A DNA stretch of 64,000 nucleotides from contig JAECYW010000014.1 of the NCBI GenBank assembly GCA_023014335.1, forward strand, positions 1,488,001 through 1,552,000, written 5' to 3'. The translations under genes were made by a program, and so were the position numbers. The stretch is from Galerina marginata. Lineage: Eukaryota; Basidiomycota; Agaricomycetes; Agaricales; Galerinaceae. Below the pieces are notes generated by a model. The model made no database searches, was not told the DNA's origin, and saw nothing but the letters and a program-made list of their open reading frames with translations. Shown in pieces: positions 24,154 to 34,657 of the stretch (positions within the stretch are counted from its first letter, which is position 1; each line of letters opens with the position of its first letter).

Positions 24154-25404
24154 ATGATGGGTTATTTGGATTCCAAAGGTTCATTTATCAACTCCTGCAA
24201 ATTGGGACAAATGACAAACTTGAGGACCCAAAAACGGCACCTTGGCGGCCAAGCTGCCTGCGATCTACAACAAAACCCTCAAAAAATCTGCACAAATTGT
24301 GGGGCATGTACGTAATCTAGAGATCATTGATCCCTATGCACATAGAGATTCGCAATACACAAAAGACGAGGTGCGCTCTTTTGCCTGCCGCCGCTCCGGA
24401 TTTGTTACATCAAGGCAACGGTCGTATACTTTGACCATCATCATTCAACGACCTGCTTAAATTGCGGACAAGTTCCTTGCATCCTTAATCGCCACACTGA
24501 AGGCTCTCTCTCTGTCATGTAACTTGACTTCACAAATGTTAACTTCCTGCCGTATTGCTGAACTGTTGCCCAACACCAAATATATCTCACCTTCCGAAAC
24601 CGATCCAAAACCACGATGCATCAAAAATTACACTGGTGACTGGAGCTTATTTTTTAGACATGTTCAAACGGTATGATTTTTTTTTTGGTCAGCTAGAAAA
24701 GCACTCATGTTACTCCCCCAAGGGATGGTAGTCCCGTTGAGGGATGCTAACCTCAATGAGCCCATTTACCTGAGGTTCTAGTTGCATTACGCAGGCAGTC
24801 GTCTACGTACATTGGAAAAGAACACGAATCGTCATCATCCATGACATCGATGCATACGCGGAGAGAGTTGAGCGAAAGGCAATTCAAGAAGAAAAACCCA
24901 GAATTTTCCCCTGGCTAACTTCATGTTTCGTCACACTGTTCAAGGTTCAAACCTCGCCCCTAGGCCTCACATGTATCTATTTCACCAGCACCCCGGTCGA
25001 AGTGGTTGAATTCGAAATTAAGGAATGTTGAACCCGGTAACCCGAACGCAAATTGATGCAGTGCTACCTGCAGTGAGGTACGTATGTTCGTTGAATAACC
25101 GGCGCTCATGTGCCGCGGACAATAAACTCTCTACTGAACCCATCGCCTTGTTCGCCTCAAGGCTGATTTTTTTTTGTTTTCCTCCCGCACGCTTATTGTC
25201 AGAGATCTGGAACGGGTCATGTAAGCGCCACTAAATGACTGTCCGAACTCCGAGCCTTATGACATTTATAATTAGCGAACCAGGGCCAAGTGTGGGTTAT
25301 GACATTGTACGTGGTTCAAACCGGAAGACATGGTTTTATCTATCCGCCGCGATTATGTGCTTAGGGCCTGGTCGGCGACTTACTTGCAGTATGTTAATGG
25401 TCGA
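24154..25404. other. Gene-poor stretch upstream of the pheromone gene
   Basis: About 1.25 kb with no supported exon. I looked on both strands for short ORFs ending in a CaaX box and for pheromone-receptor (STE3-type) helices and saw none. Confidence 0.35.
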
Positions 25405-25410
25405 GACAAG

Positions 25411-25510
25411 ACAAAGTTGCTTATTTATTGTCTCCTGTGCGACAATTACTGTTATTGTCTGGATGGAACTTGTTGTGTCCCCCTCTGACTCTCTTGGATC
25501 AAGGACAAAG
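25411..25510 (+). promoter_or_regulatory. Cluster of HMG-type sites upstream of the pheromone gene
   Basis: ACAAAG occurs at 25411-25416 and 25505-25510. ATTGTC occurs at 25427-25432 and 25454-25459, and its complement GACAAT at 25441-25446. ACAAAG and ATTGT/ACAAT are the core motifs recognised by HMG-box factors that drive pheromone genes in basidiomycetes (Prf1-like). The regulatory role is inferred from motif and position only. Confidence 0.35.
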
Positions 25511-25549
25511 ATGACAGGTTTTGGCGCCTAGTTGAGACTTGCGAGGACA

Positions 25550-25557
25550 TATAAAAG
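25550..25557 (+). promoter_or_regulatory. TATA box of the pheromone precursor gene
   Basis: TATAAAAG sits 63 bases upstream of the ATG at 25621, followed by a CA/AAC-rich leader (ACTAAAGCAATTAAACAACTCAA) typical of strongly expressed fungal genes. Confidence 0.6.
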
Positions 25558-25620
25558 CCTGGCCGGTGTGGAGGTCTTTTCTCCAGTCGCACTCGCAACT
25601 AAAGCAATTAAACAACTCAA

Positions 25621-25740
25621 ATGGATTCTTTCTACACCATCTTCACTTCTACCTCCGCCTCCACCTCCGCTCCTGCTCCTGTGCCCACCGACGAGGAGAA
25701 CGGCGGCGGCGTCGGAAACGCATACTGCGTCGTTGCTTGA
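25621..25740 (+). CDS. Lipopeptide mating-pheromone precursor with CaaX box
   Basis: A 39-residue ORF in a single exon. It begins MDSFYTIFTS, the usual MDSF.T(I/L) start of agaric pheromone precursors. A Ser/Thr/Ala/Pro-rich spacer follows, then an acidic TDEENGGG segment, and the C-terminus is GNAYCVVA. The last four residues form a CaaX box (C, two aliphatics, A), the signal for farnesylation, removal of VVA and carboxymethylation. In this family the N-terminal cut falls at a charged pair 10-15 residues from the cysteine. Here that would be within DEEN, leaving a peptide of roughly ten residues. The mature form would act on a STE3-type receptor of a compatible partner. No receptor lies in this window, so it could belong to a B (P/R) mating locus nearby or be a dispersed non-mating-type copy. 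A TATA box and HMG-type sites precede it. Confidence 0.85.
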   Translation: MDSFYTIFTSTSASTSAPAPVPTDEENGGGVGNAYCVVA

Positions 25741-26155
25741 GTTTCCTTAAACTCGCACAATTACCATGATACCCCTTGATCATTGTCGGTATATTCTCCT
25801 AATTTTTAAATCGTCTTGGCTTACATGGTCTTTAACAGAAACCCTATTGCCGCACATACGCTGCGAGTCTTTTACCCGGCAACACTGGCAGTAAAGGAGG
25901 AGTGGGCATATCAGCATGCATTTTGGATCATTATTATTATTCACATTCGGTTTCGGTTTCGTTGGAGGGGGAGTTGTAAATTGTACTCGTTGGGCTGGAG
26001 AAAATACATCGAAATTTTATCCTGACAACAAATTCGAATTCGGTTCATAGCAGCCCATTCCCAGCTTGAAATTACGTTGGCGCGGCTCATTGAGATCACA
26101 GGTCAAAGGTAGCCAAACAAGCGCCAATCAGGACCAACTGTAGGTCCAAGCATCT
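25741..26155. other. Gap downstream of the pheromone gene
   Basis: Pheromone 3' region and an AT-rich stretch with no supported exon. Confidence 0.35.
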
Positions 26156-26160
26156 GATTC

Positions 26161-26330
26161 ACTGCCGCGCCCGGACTATTTTGACGGGGATGCAAAATGG
26201 ACGGCAAGTTGTTTGGATTTTGCCAAGTCACGTGCCACCACCATAGGGTGGGCAAAATCCTGGTGGGCAAAATTCTAACAACCTACCGTCAGATTTTGCA
26301 CCCCCGTCAAAATAATCCGGACGCCGCAGT
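26161..26330. mobile_element. 170 bp MITE with terminal inverted repeats and 5 bp target duplication
   Basis: The left end starts ACTGCCGCGCCCGGACTATT, and the complement of the right end starts ACTGCGGCGTCCGGATTATT. The match continues through TTTGACGGGG and GCAAAAT, so the inverted repeats are about 40 bp with few mismatches. GATTC flanks the element on both sides (26156-26160 and 26331-26335) as a perfect 5 bp target-site duplication. A second, inner inverted pair is formed by GGATTTTGCC and GGCAAAATCC. There is no coding capacity, so it is a non-autonomous element mobilised in trans. It lies about 420 bp downstream of the pheromone gene. Confidence 0.85.
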
Positions 26331-26335
26331 GATTC

Positions 26336-27002
26336 GCAATCTCTCTCCGCGGCACTCTTGCCCCTACACCGTTTATAACACTTGGTTTTTCCTAATTCTG
26401 CATCCCAATGACCTTTCAATTTATTTTTGAAGCTCTTTCCACTGTCGAAATGGCTACATGCCCTAATAGTTCCTTGCTGGTGATATCTGTGTCAGGATTG
26501 AGGTGCGCGTGCTTTCTCAACCGACAGTTTTTCAAGTCGGAGCGCATATAAATGTCATTCACAACTTGACTTCCTACAGGCGCTTATTATTTCGGTCTGG
26601 ATTCCTTCGGTCTGGATTCCCAAAAGTCTTGACCTAAATCGACCTCTCTGTTATTGTCGCTCCCGGGCAATTCATTGTTCAACGCCTTTTTTGCACACAG
26701 AATTGCGCGGGTTCGGCCGTTATGGGAGTCTCTTCGCCGGCTGTGCCCAGGCTACATATTACGGAAAGGTATTGGGAAGCTGGGTGTAAACATCGTTGCC
26801 TGTGAGTTCAGAATAAAGTTGGCAGACTTTTTTGCTCCGTGCTCTTTCATCACTGATCCGGATGACGCAATGTCCGGAAAGGGAAGGTTCCTTTTATAGT
26901 GCGGCCTCCGGCGTTCTCCCTTGGCGGGGTCGGTGTGAGGTTGCCACATTCAACAGGTCCCTTGCATGAACTCGAACATCCTCCATTCTTGGACTTGCAT
27001 TG
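26336..27002. other. Gap between the MITE and the MDR-domain gene
   Basis: No exon is supported. It must contain the promoter and leader of the downstream gene. A short direct repeat (TTCGGTCTGGATTCC) occurs twice near 26591-26620. Confidence 0.35.
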
Positions 27003-30000
27003 ATGACGAAGCCGACATTGGTGCAGAGCTTACTGAACCTACCATCACAGACGTACGGCAATGTCGATGCACGGCCGAAGAAGGAGTACTACTCCACGAG
27101 GCAGGAGATGCTACAAATAGCCGCGAGCGCCCAGGAGGAGAGAGGAGAATTAGCTGTGGGCACTGATGGAGGAGCTATTCCAAACGGGCACGCCAACCCG
27201 ATGACGAAACGGGCAGAATCCATGGTACGTCACACGGTTTCCTCTTTGTGGCTCTCAGGCTGCAATTATCCGGCTTTATTATATCTTCCATGCTGTTTAT
27301 TTCAGGTTCTGAACTCGTTCGAACAGAATCCGTCCTCTCTGCAAGCTGCGATCACACTGGCGCACTCTCAACAACGCTTGCGCCCGCAACCCGAAGACGA
27401 CTCGGACGACTCTGACCTCGAGGTCTTCTTCACCCCAAATACATCACCACGCACGTCGATGGCTTCATCTGTTGCTACCATAACCTTTCCTTCTTCGCGC
27501 AAACCCAGTCGTAGATCTCTGAAAAGTGTTGCTGCAGACTCCCATCAGCCTCTTCAACTATCCCAGACCGACCCTCCTTCCAAGGCACCTACAACTATCT
27601 CAACAGCCTTTGTTGCCGTGCCCTCGACCCGCACACCTTCTACATCCAGCTCGCAAGCTACCAGGGCCCGTCACGCTTTGTCGGCCTCTTCCAGTCTGTC
27701 TTCCACAAGCCTTGACGGCCATTCTATCTTCTCGGATTACTTTGGTTCTGGAGAGTCGACTTTACTCTCCACACCATATCAAAGCGATTCTGGGGAGGGT
27801 GGGGCACAAGCCAAAGGGAAATCAAAAGCCTCCAACGCCGATACTGTGAGAAGTACCTCCACAGACACAAGATGGCGCAATCAGCACCGCACGAACGAAG
27901 ATGGGGCGAAGGATGTGAATTCGAGCACGCCTGTCGGATTTGGCACCAAAACGAGGACCTCTGCGTCTGTTTCTCCTGCGAGTACGTCCTCTGCGAATCC
28001 AGGGAAGGGTTTAGGCGATAAATCCTCTGGATTAGGCTCGGTAAAGAAAAGCGTCGATTCGAAATCACACAACCATTCCCCTCCTCTGAACCCGGAAGGC
28101 CAATCTGGAGTTAGGTCAAGTGCAAAAGGAAAGGAAAAGGAGAATTCAAGTGAGAAAGAGAAGAAACCAACATCTCATATTGCTAGCCAACCAACGGCTG
28201 TGCCTCCATCTAATATGGCCAGGTCAAACAAAAAGTATGTGCCTCCAAAACAACCGCATACCTTCTCTGCCTTTGCGTCAATCCCAGTGCCTGAACCTAC
28301 AGCGACAACACCGACGCAGAAAGTCTCGCATCCTCTTCCAAACGGACACGGCATCGCTAAAGCCACTCCTGCTAGCAGCTCACCGAAGGCTTCATCGTCT
28401 ACAGTACTACACGTTGAAGCAGCCTCCGCACCTTCACTCCTACCACCAAATAATGACAGTTACATTCCTACTTACAAGTATCCACCCGGTCCTTCCCAAA
28501 AGAAAACTTCTCTAAGCAACCAGCAAGCAAATACTAAACCCAGCACCTCGACTCAACGCAGGAAGCCGAGTGCCCCCAAGCCTCCTCCTGGTACAATGAT
28601 GGGTATGGATGCGCTACTGGAAGAAGACGAAGATGGTCCGTTGACCCCGCGTATGGAATCTAAGACGCTCGAGAACCGTAAAGGCGGATGGGATTGGGGT
28701 TCAGAGTGGGAAGCTGAGCATGAAGGAAGGAAAGCTGCTCTCGGAGCTGGAGGGTCCAACGACAGCAAGAAGTCCTCTAGTTCCCAGGAAAGCCCGGGAA
28801 CAGGTCGCTCTCGCAGTCTCCGGCATACCACACCGACAGAACTCCGACGTCAACGTTCAAGATCTCTCGATTCTTCTTCTTCAACCTCAACTACCCGCAA
28901 ACCACATGCACCGCCGCAGACATTATCAGCAGAAGTCGAAGCTCTCGTCCAGGGCTTCGTTTCGCCAGGCGAACGCCCGAGCAAAGGTACACAAGGGTAT
29001 ACCTCTCTAGTCCTTCCCAGGGCACCTCCACCTGCCTTGAACTCCATCACAGCCAGTCGCTCGGTGAAAACGAAAGGCGACGGGTGGCTGTCGGCAGACG
29101 GAAAGATTGATTTAACGAAGAGCGGAGTGGCGCAGACGACTATGGCGACTGTTGAAGTCGTTAAGGGTCTCGGGTCGAAGAGCGGTTCTGGAATCCTTGG
29201 CTTTGGCGGCAAGCTCGGGTTTGGAAGGAGACGCGCCTCTTCAGGTCCAAGGTCAGGACATGGCCCAGCGCCGCTTCCCCTGGCAGTTCCTTCTGGTGCT
29301 GGCGCAAGGCCTGCTACGTCTGGAGAAAATGGCCAAACACCTGCTCCCACCCTTGGGGTTCAAGGTAGCCCGCTTGGCTTCACGTCATATAGGTCGCCGC
29401 CTAACTATGTTGCGAGTGAAAGCGTGCTCGTACAGGTGTGGGCTGTGGGTGTCGATGGTGTCGATGGCCGGCTTGTGGGGATTAAGTTTGGCGGCGGTGG
29501 TGCGGCTGGCAGGGCGGAGGAGGATGAAAACATGCAGACGGATCATGAAACAGAAGAGGAGAGGGCGCACGAGACCGAATTAGAAGAGGACGATGAAGAG
29601 AGGAGGGTCGAGGAAAATGCTGGCACTTCGCCAGAGACCACACCGACCAAGAAAGGGGGTTTGGCGGCGCTTGGGCGCTCGCTGAGCTTGCGTTTGTCTA
29701 GGGCTGGAAGTTCGAAGCAGAAGGCAAAGCAAGCCGATCTACAGCGCTCTGCCTCCGCGGCGGCGGCGTCTGCGAACACTTGGTCCAAGGCGAAGCAAGA
29801 CCAGGAGAAATCGCAGCAGGAGCAAACACCACCGCAGGCCCAAAACGCGCATAAACGCTCGTTGTCGTTCTCTTTGAAGCGGAGTAATACAGCTGCTTCA
29901 CAGGCCTCTACTGCTGCGTCGGTTGTGTCTTCGTCGCCAGGTGGAAAGAATGGAAATGCGAAGAAGAGCGGTCGGCCTAAAGAGACGCAGGCTGATGTGG

Positions 30001-31478
30001 GGTATATCCCTGGTCGGAGCTTCGTTGGGCGGGTGCTGGAGTGTGGATGGGATGTGAGGGATGAGGTGATTCGAAAGGGCGAGTGGGTGGTTGGACTTCT
30101 AGATGTTCGCAAGGTGGGTTCTTTCTTTCTCTTTGTTAGGAGTGGATGGCACCGTTATTTGAGATGGAGAAGGGGGTGGTGTGCATGACACCTACTCATC
30201 TTTACGTGGTTTTATCATTCTTTCATCAAAAATATCTTTTGAATCATTGCTCACAAATATTTTCTGCAGGCTGGAGCTCTCGCTGAATTCATCGTTGTCG
30301 ACAGACACCGTGTTCGTCGTGTACCTCAACCACGGGAAGGTTCTGTATCTAGTGACCCCAGCGCGCCGACTGCCCCCGTCTGGTCAGCATCTTCGACTTC
30401 AGGTTACAGTACCCCGCGGACTTTAACACTTGATGAGCTGGCGTTGCTTCCACTCTGTGGTTTGCCTGCGTATCGGGCCGTCCGAACATTCATGTTCGCA
30501 TTTTCTTCAATTAGGGACGGGAATTCGGCGCCTTCTGCAACGGATCGGCGCAATTTCGACTTTGGGACAATCAGCGGCAACAGAGCCATGGCAGATCACG
30601 ACCAAGGATATCGCAGACGTGTTCTGGTCCTCAGAGGGCACGACGGTGCCGGTGCGATGGCGGTGCAGATGCTTGTCCGGCGCGGGTGGCGTGTGTCGGT
30701 GCATGTGCCGTTTTCATCGGTGCCCGCGCAGGCGACTCAAGGTGTGGCGGACCGGTTTATGCATGTTGTTGAGGAGCGGGCAAGGGAGTGGGGCGCGGAC
30801 GAGGTCATCTTTGATGATGGCGAGGAGGGAGGTGGACCTGATGATGGGAGAGGTGCGGCAGTTAGAGTTTTGGACACCCTGAGGGAGGACGGAGATGTGT
30901 TCGACGCGGTTCTGGATACAATTGGTGGCAAAGAAATTAGAGAAGCCGGAGAACGGCTTTTACGGTCGCATGGTTCACCGACTAGTGCTCAGGACGGCAC
31001 CAGTTCGCCCTCGAGGTCACCGACCACTTCTAAACGACGCGGAATCGGCCAGTTCACGACGTTGGTGGGCGATGTTCCAGAACGCACTATTCCTAGCGCT
31101 GGAGACAATTTCCGTGCGGGTCTGCGATCTCTGCGCCTTGGCTCCAATGATTCTGCTGGAAACGGTGTGAATGGAGCTGGAAGCAAGTCGCACGAGGAAG
31201 CTGCCGACGTGAAGGGGAATGGGAAGGTCGGCTATGCGTGGGTTAGCGTTGCGCAAGATGTGGATTGGGAAGGCGACGACGTCGGCGAAACGCTTGGTGC
31301 TGTTGTCCGTCTGGCACTGGAGGATGGCGTACGTCCACTGGAGGAGGATGTTGACGTTTCTGGTAATGGTTCAACGGGCATGCCACGATATGTCCCATTC
31401 GAGCAGGCGCCTTCCGTCTTTGTGGATAATGGACCTTTGAGAGATGGAAGTACGGTTGTGGTGAAGGTGGCTGCGTGA
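27003..31478 (+). CDS. Large protein: disordered N-terminus plus MDR (quinone-oxidoreductase-like) domain
   Basis: Exons 27003..27224, 27306..30113 and 30270..31478 give 1412 residues. The first intron (81 bp) also reads through in frame. After a conserved-looking start (LVQSLLNLPSQTYGNVDARP, then KKEYYSTRQEM), residues of about 100-770 are Ser/Pro/Lys-rich and disordered. From about 770 an MDR fold begins (SPPNYVASESVLVQVWAVG). It is interrupted by an insertion of about 160 residues, acidic then Ser/Ala-rich, and resumes with VGYIPGRSFVGRVLECG, GEWVVGLLDVRKAGALAEFI and LDELALLPLCGLPAYRAVR. The Rossmann-like part has RRRVLVLRGHDGAGAMAVQM and DAVLDTIGGKEI, and the last strand is STVVVKVAA. The zinc-ligand cysteines of alcohol dehydrogenases are absent, so a reductase-like or purely structural role is possible. 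No gene symbol is assigned. Confidence 0.75.
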
Positions 31479-32249
31479 TGGCTGGTCATGATAGGCATTT
31501 CTTTTTTTGTTCTGTTGAAATTGGTTTATTCTTCTGGCACCTCTGGTCTCGGAAACCCGTCATTTTTATACATTGGCTCTATTCTTTCAAGCTATCTTCC
31601 AGAACCCCGCCCATATTTCGGCGGGCTTATCTTGTATCCCAACCGGACTTATTCAACCGGTCGCTTACTATTTAGAACGATCCTACTCATGGGGATCCTG
31701 CACTTTTAGTCCAAATGTATTTGTCATTTACACGGCGCGCCTCGTCGTTATTTTATGTAGATAGGTTAGATTGGAGCAGGTGTCGCCGTGGCTCCAGTGC
31801 TTTGTATTTTGTCATGGGTCGATAATTGTAATAACCTATTCTTTAAACGAAGAAGAATAAAAAATCTCTTGAAGCCGTACTACAAGGTTACGGACTCAAT
31901 TGAACTTCAACGTTTCAACAGGCGAAATTTTAGCTAATCTTAGACGAAACGAGAGGGTTCAGTTTGTAGATGCTATCCATCGATATATGTCATATGCTAC
32001 ACTTCGGTTTGACCAAGAGTTCTACAATTAGGAGATAAGGAGGATACAAAAAACCCAGGCCTTACACGATATATAGGCAATAGGCAGGTGCTATCATCGT
32101 ACCACAATTATAGGCGATACGCCTTATAAATTCGGAGGATCTGCGTCCGACCCTTGCATCGTTGGTACAGAGGGTTGTTGTAAGGCCATCCGGACAGCCC
32201 CAAGCAAAGTTAAAAAGAAGTGCTATCAGATGGATTTGACTGGCAGTTG
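31479..32249. other. Convergent intergenic gap
   Basis: This holds the 3' ends of the MDR gene (+) and CTU1 (-). It is AT-rich with AATAAA-like signals near 31855. No exon is supported. Confidence 0.4.
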
Positions 32250-33695
32250 TTAAGAAGGCGTTTCAACGGCGATGGCTGGATTGCCAGGTGCCATTTTGAA
32301 GTACGGTATCGTTCTTAGATTATCTGGAGTAGGACCTTCTGCATCCAGTTTCTTCCTTGCTCGATCAGTCTGTCACATGAACAGGTCGATATGTTTGTTA
32401 AATAAATGAGACGGAGATGACTTACAATGCCGGAATCTGCCATCCCACGTTCAAGCCCTTCGAGGAGGGTGCAAGCTTTACAGAGTGCATTGCTTGACAT
32501 GTATCCGCACCGTTGGCAGGTTTCTATGAAAGGATGTTACGAAGTTAACGGAAAAAGCGTTAGGGGTGGCAGTGTGCTTACGCTGGACTTTCTGGGTGGC
32601 CTTGATCTCTTCCTTAATTTCGAAAGCTTCTCCTGAATGAATGATATCGATAATGGCACTGGGTCGGGCCGCTTCCAGGTCTTTGAGAAAAGCTCGCGCA
32701 TGACCGCGATATGCATCCGGTGAATAGATACACTCGGTTGAGAAGTAATCTAGCTTTTTGAAGTACGCATACCTGTTGATGGCAGGGGATGGTCAGCCAG
32801 ATGCAAGGCAAACAGGCCTCTAAAGTATACGGGGGCATGAAAGTGAAATGCGTACATCACGATTTCTTTCTCGTATGCGTATTTGAAAGGCTTTGATCGA
32901 CGAATGGTGTCTTCGCCTTGGGTGCAAATTGAGGTGCATCTCCCGAGCCTCGCGATATCCCCACGCATGACTGTCAAACGTTCAAGTTGTGTAAGCTTTT
33001 GGGACCTAATGAAAGGCTGTAGAACATAAAAACAGGCTCACTGTTCATGAGGACGGTCTCTGCGATGTCGTCTGCATTATGGCCAGTGACGATATGATCC
33101 ACATTCAACATCGCAGCCCCACGATCGAGGGCTTGTCTGCGGAAGACGCCACAGAAGGTGCAATTATTCTTCCTTCCAACTTGAGAAACAATTGCGTCCA
33201 TCGTCCAGCCATACAGCTCGTCGTATGATAAAATCTTTAGAGGCATATCGTATTGCTCTTGATTTCGTTTGACGGTCTGCAGATCTCAATTGAACTGTGT
33301 TTTTGGAATGCAAGACCAGATAGACCAACCTCTAGAGAATCGTCTCGATATCCGGTGATTCCCTCATCTATCGAAAGCAGGAAGAGCTCTAATCCGTATT
33401 GATAACGTTCATTAAGTGTTTTCATAACATATGCCAGAACGGTGGAATCTGCCTTGCAATCCTGAGTCAATCCCAGACAAATCGCTGAATGACAAACTGC
33501 GTTCGCACCTTTTCCCCCGGATGCCCCAATAGCAACCCTATCACCAGGGTTGAAGAGATTGGACTGGGTGATGGTGTTGTGAACCTCAGTTTCGAAAACA
33601 TAAAAGAAGCAATCCCGACAGATCTGTTGGCCGGTTTTTGGGCGTTTAAGCATGGCTTTTGCTTTCATACAGAGCGCACAGTTTCGAGGCGCCAT
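32250..33695 (-). CDS. NCS6: Cytoplasmic tRNA 2-thiolation protein 1 (CTU1/NCS6)
   Basis: This is the ATP-dependent thiolase that, with CTU2/NCS2 and URM1, makes 2-thiouridine at position 34 of Lys, Glu and Gln tRNAs in the cytosol. The N-terminus [20 protein letters not shown] leads into the CxxC pair of the first zinc site (with ICRDCF). The PP-loop ATP-binding motif GASGGKDST is restored across an intron at about 33500, and [20 protein letters not shown] is typical of the family. The catalytic pair [12 protein letters not shown] and the C-terminal zinc site [20 protein letters not shown] are all present. Six or so exons are joined, and the stop is at 32250-32252 after AIAVETPS. All key cysteines are intact, so it should be functional. 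Confidence 0.92.
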
Positions 33696-34657
33696 GTCTG
33701 GCAGTTTCCAGATGAGAATCGACTCTTGAGGACGTGGCTTGCAATTGGTATTGAACGGAATACCGTGGCAAGCCTTTGAAAATTTGAGATTAGATTCAAG
33801 ATTGTAAGCAGGTGACCCAATCAGAGATCATGTGATTAATATGTGTACGCGACTCGGAGAATTTTTCGACGCGTATGTCGGCGTATGTATTACCAGTGGC
33901 GAGACCGTAGCTAAAGTGTCGATGAAAGTTGAACTTTTGGCCGCCACTTTAGGTGGATAATCTAAGGTTGATGCCGTTTATTAACCCACATGTACATCTT
34001 CAAAGCTTCAACACCCCGCTCAACGTTCTCAGCACGTGATCACGGTGGACCTCAACAAGTCCAGTCGGGTAAATTGAACACGAGCCAATACATACCAGCC
34101 TGTTCTTGTTCTTGTCTTAACATCTCAGCTCCCAATGTTGGACGTTCTTTGATCATACTGTCTGCTTCAAAAATCTCTGCCTGCTGGAGCTTTGTTGTGT
34201 GCACATAAATGCTGATTATTGTTGGCGACGATTACTTTCCTCACAGGACAGGATTCCACAATCGGAAATCTTCTTGGGTATTGTTTGCATTGGCTCTTTG
34301 ATTTTCAGTCACCCAACTATCCCAAAACTTCTCTGAAGCTACACTAGATGGTTGTGTTGCTACTCGACTCAAGCCCGGGCTGTATGGGATTGCCTGTTGG
34401 AACCTCTTTTTCCTCCTCATCTAAAACAAATTTCTTAATGACCGACTTAGAGCACGCCGATCACTTCCGCTCGTATCACATGTGAGTCGCGTTTTTGTCG
34501 CGTCGACGCGAATTAGGTACCAAATTCACCAAAACATTCAACAGTTCGGGCGGGTATAAATGGAGGGCAACATCGCTCTTTTATTTCATACCTTCTCCCA
34601 ACCATACCGCCATATCTCAAACCGTGTCTTTGAAAACTTTACCCAATACTTTCCAGT
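33696..34657 (+). promoter_or_regulatory. Divergent intergenic region with TATA box for copy A
   Basis: CTU1 (-) and membrane-protein copy A (+) diverge from this 960 bp stretch. TATAAA at 34555-34560 lies about 98 bases upstream of the ATG at 34658, with a pyrimidine-rich leader. No exon is supported. Confidence 0.5.

Noticed and set aside
24940..24965. GGTTCAAACC resembles a tRNA T-arm (B box)
   Set aside because: No matching A box, anticodon stem or acceptor stem upstream.
27225..27305. In-frame read-through that would make the MDR protein 27 residues longer
   Set aside because: The stretch has a GTACGT donor and TTTATTTCAG acceptor and encodes an out-of-character hydrophobic piece, so it is treated as an intron.
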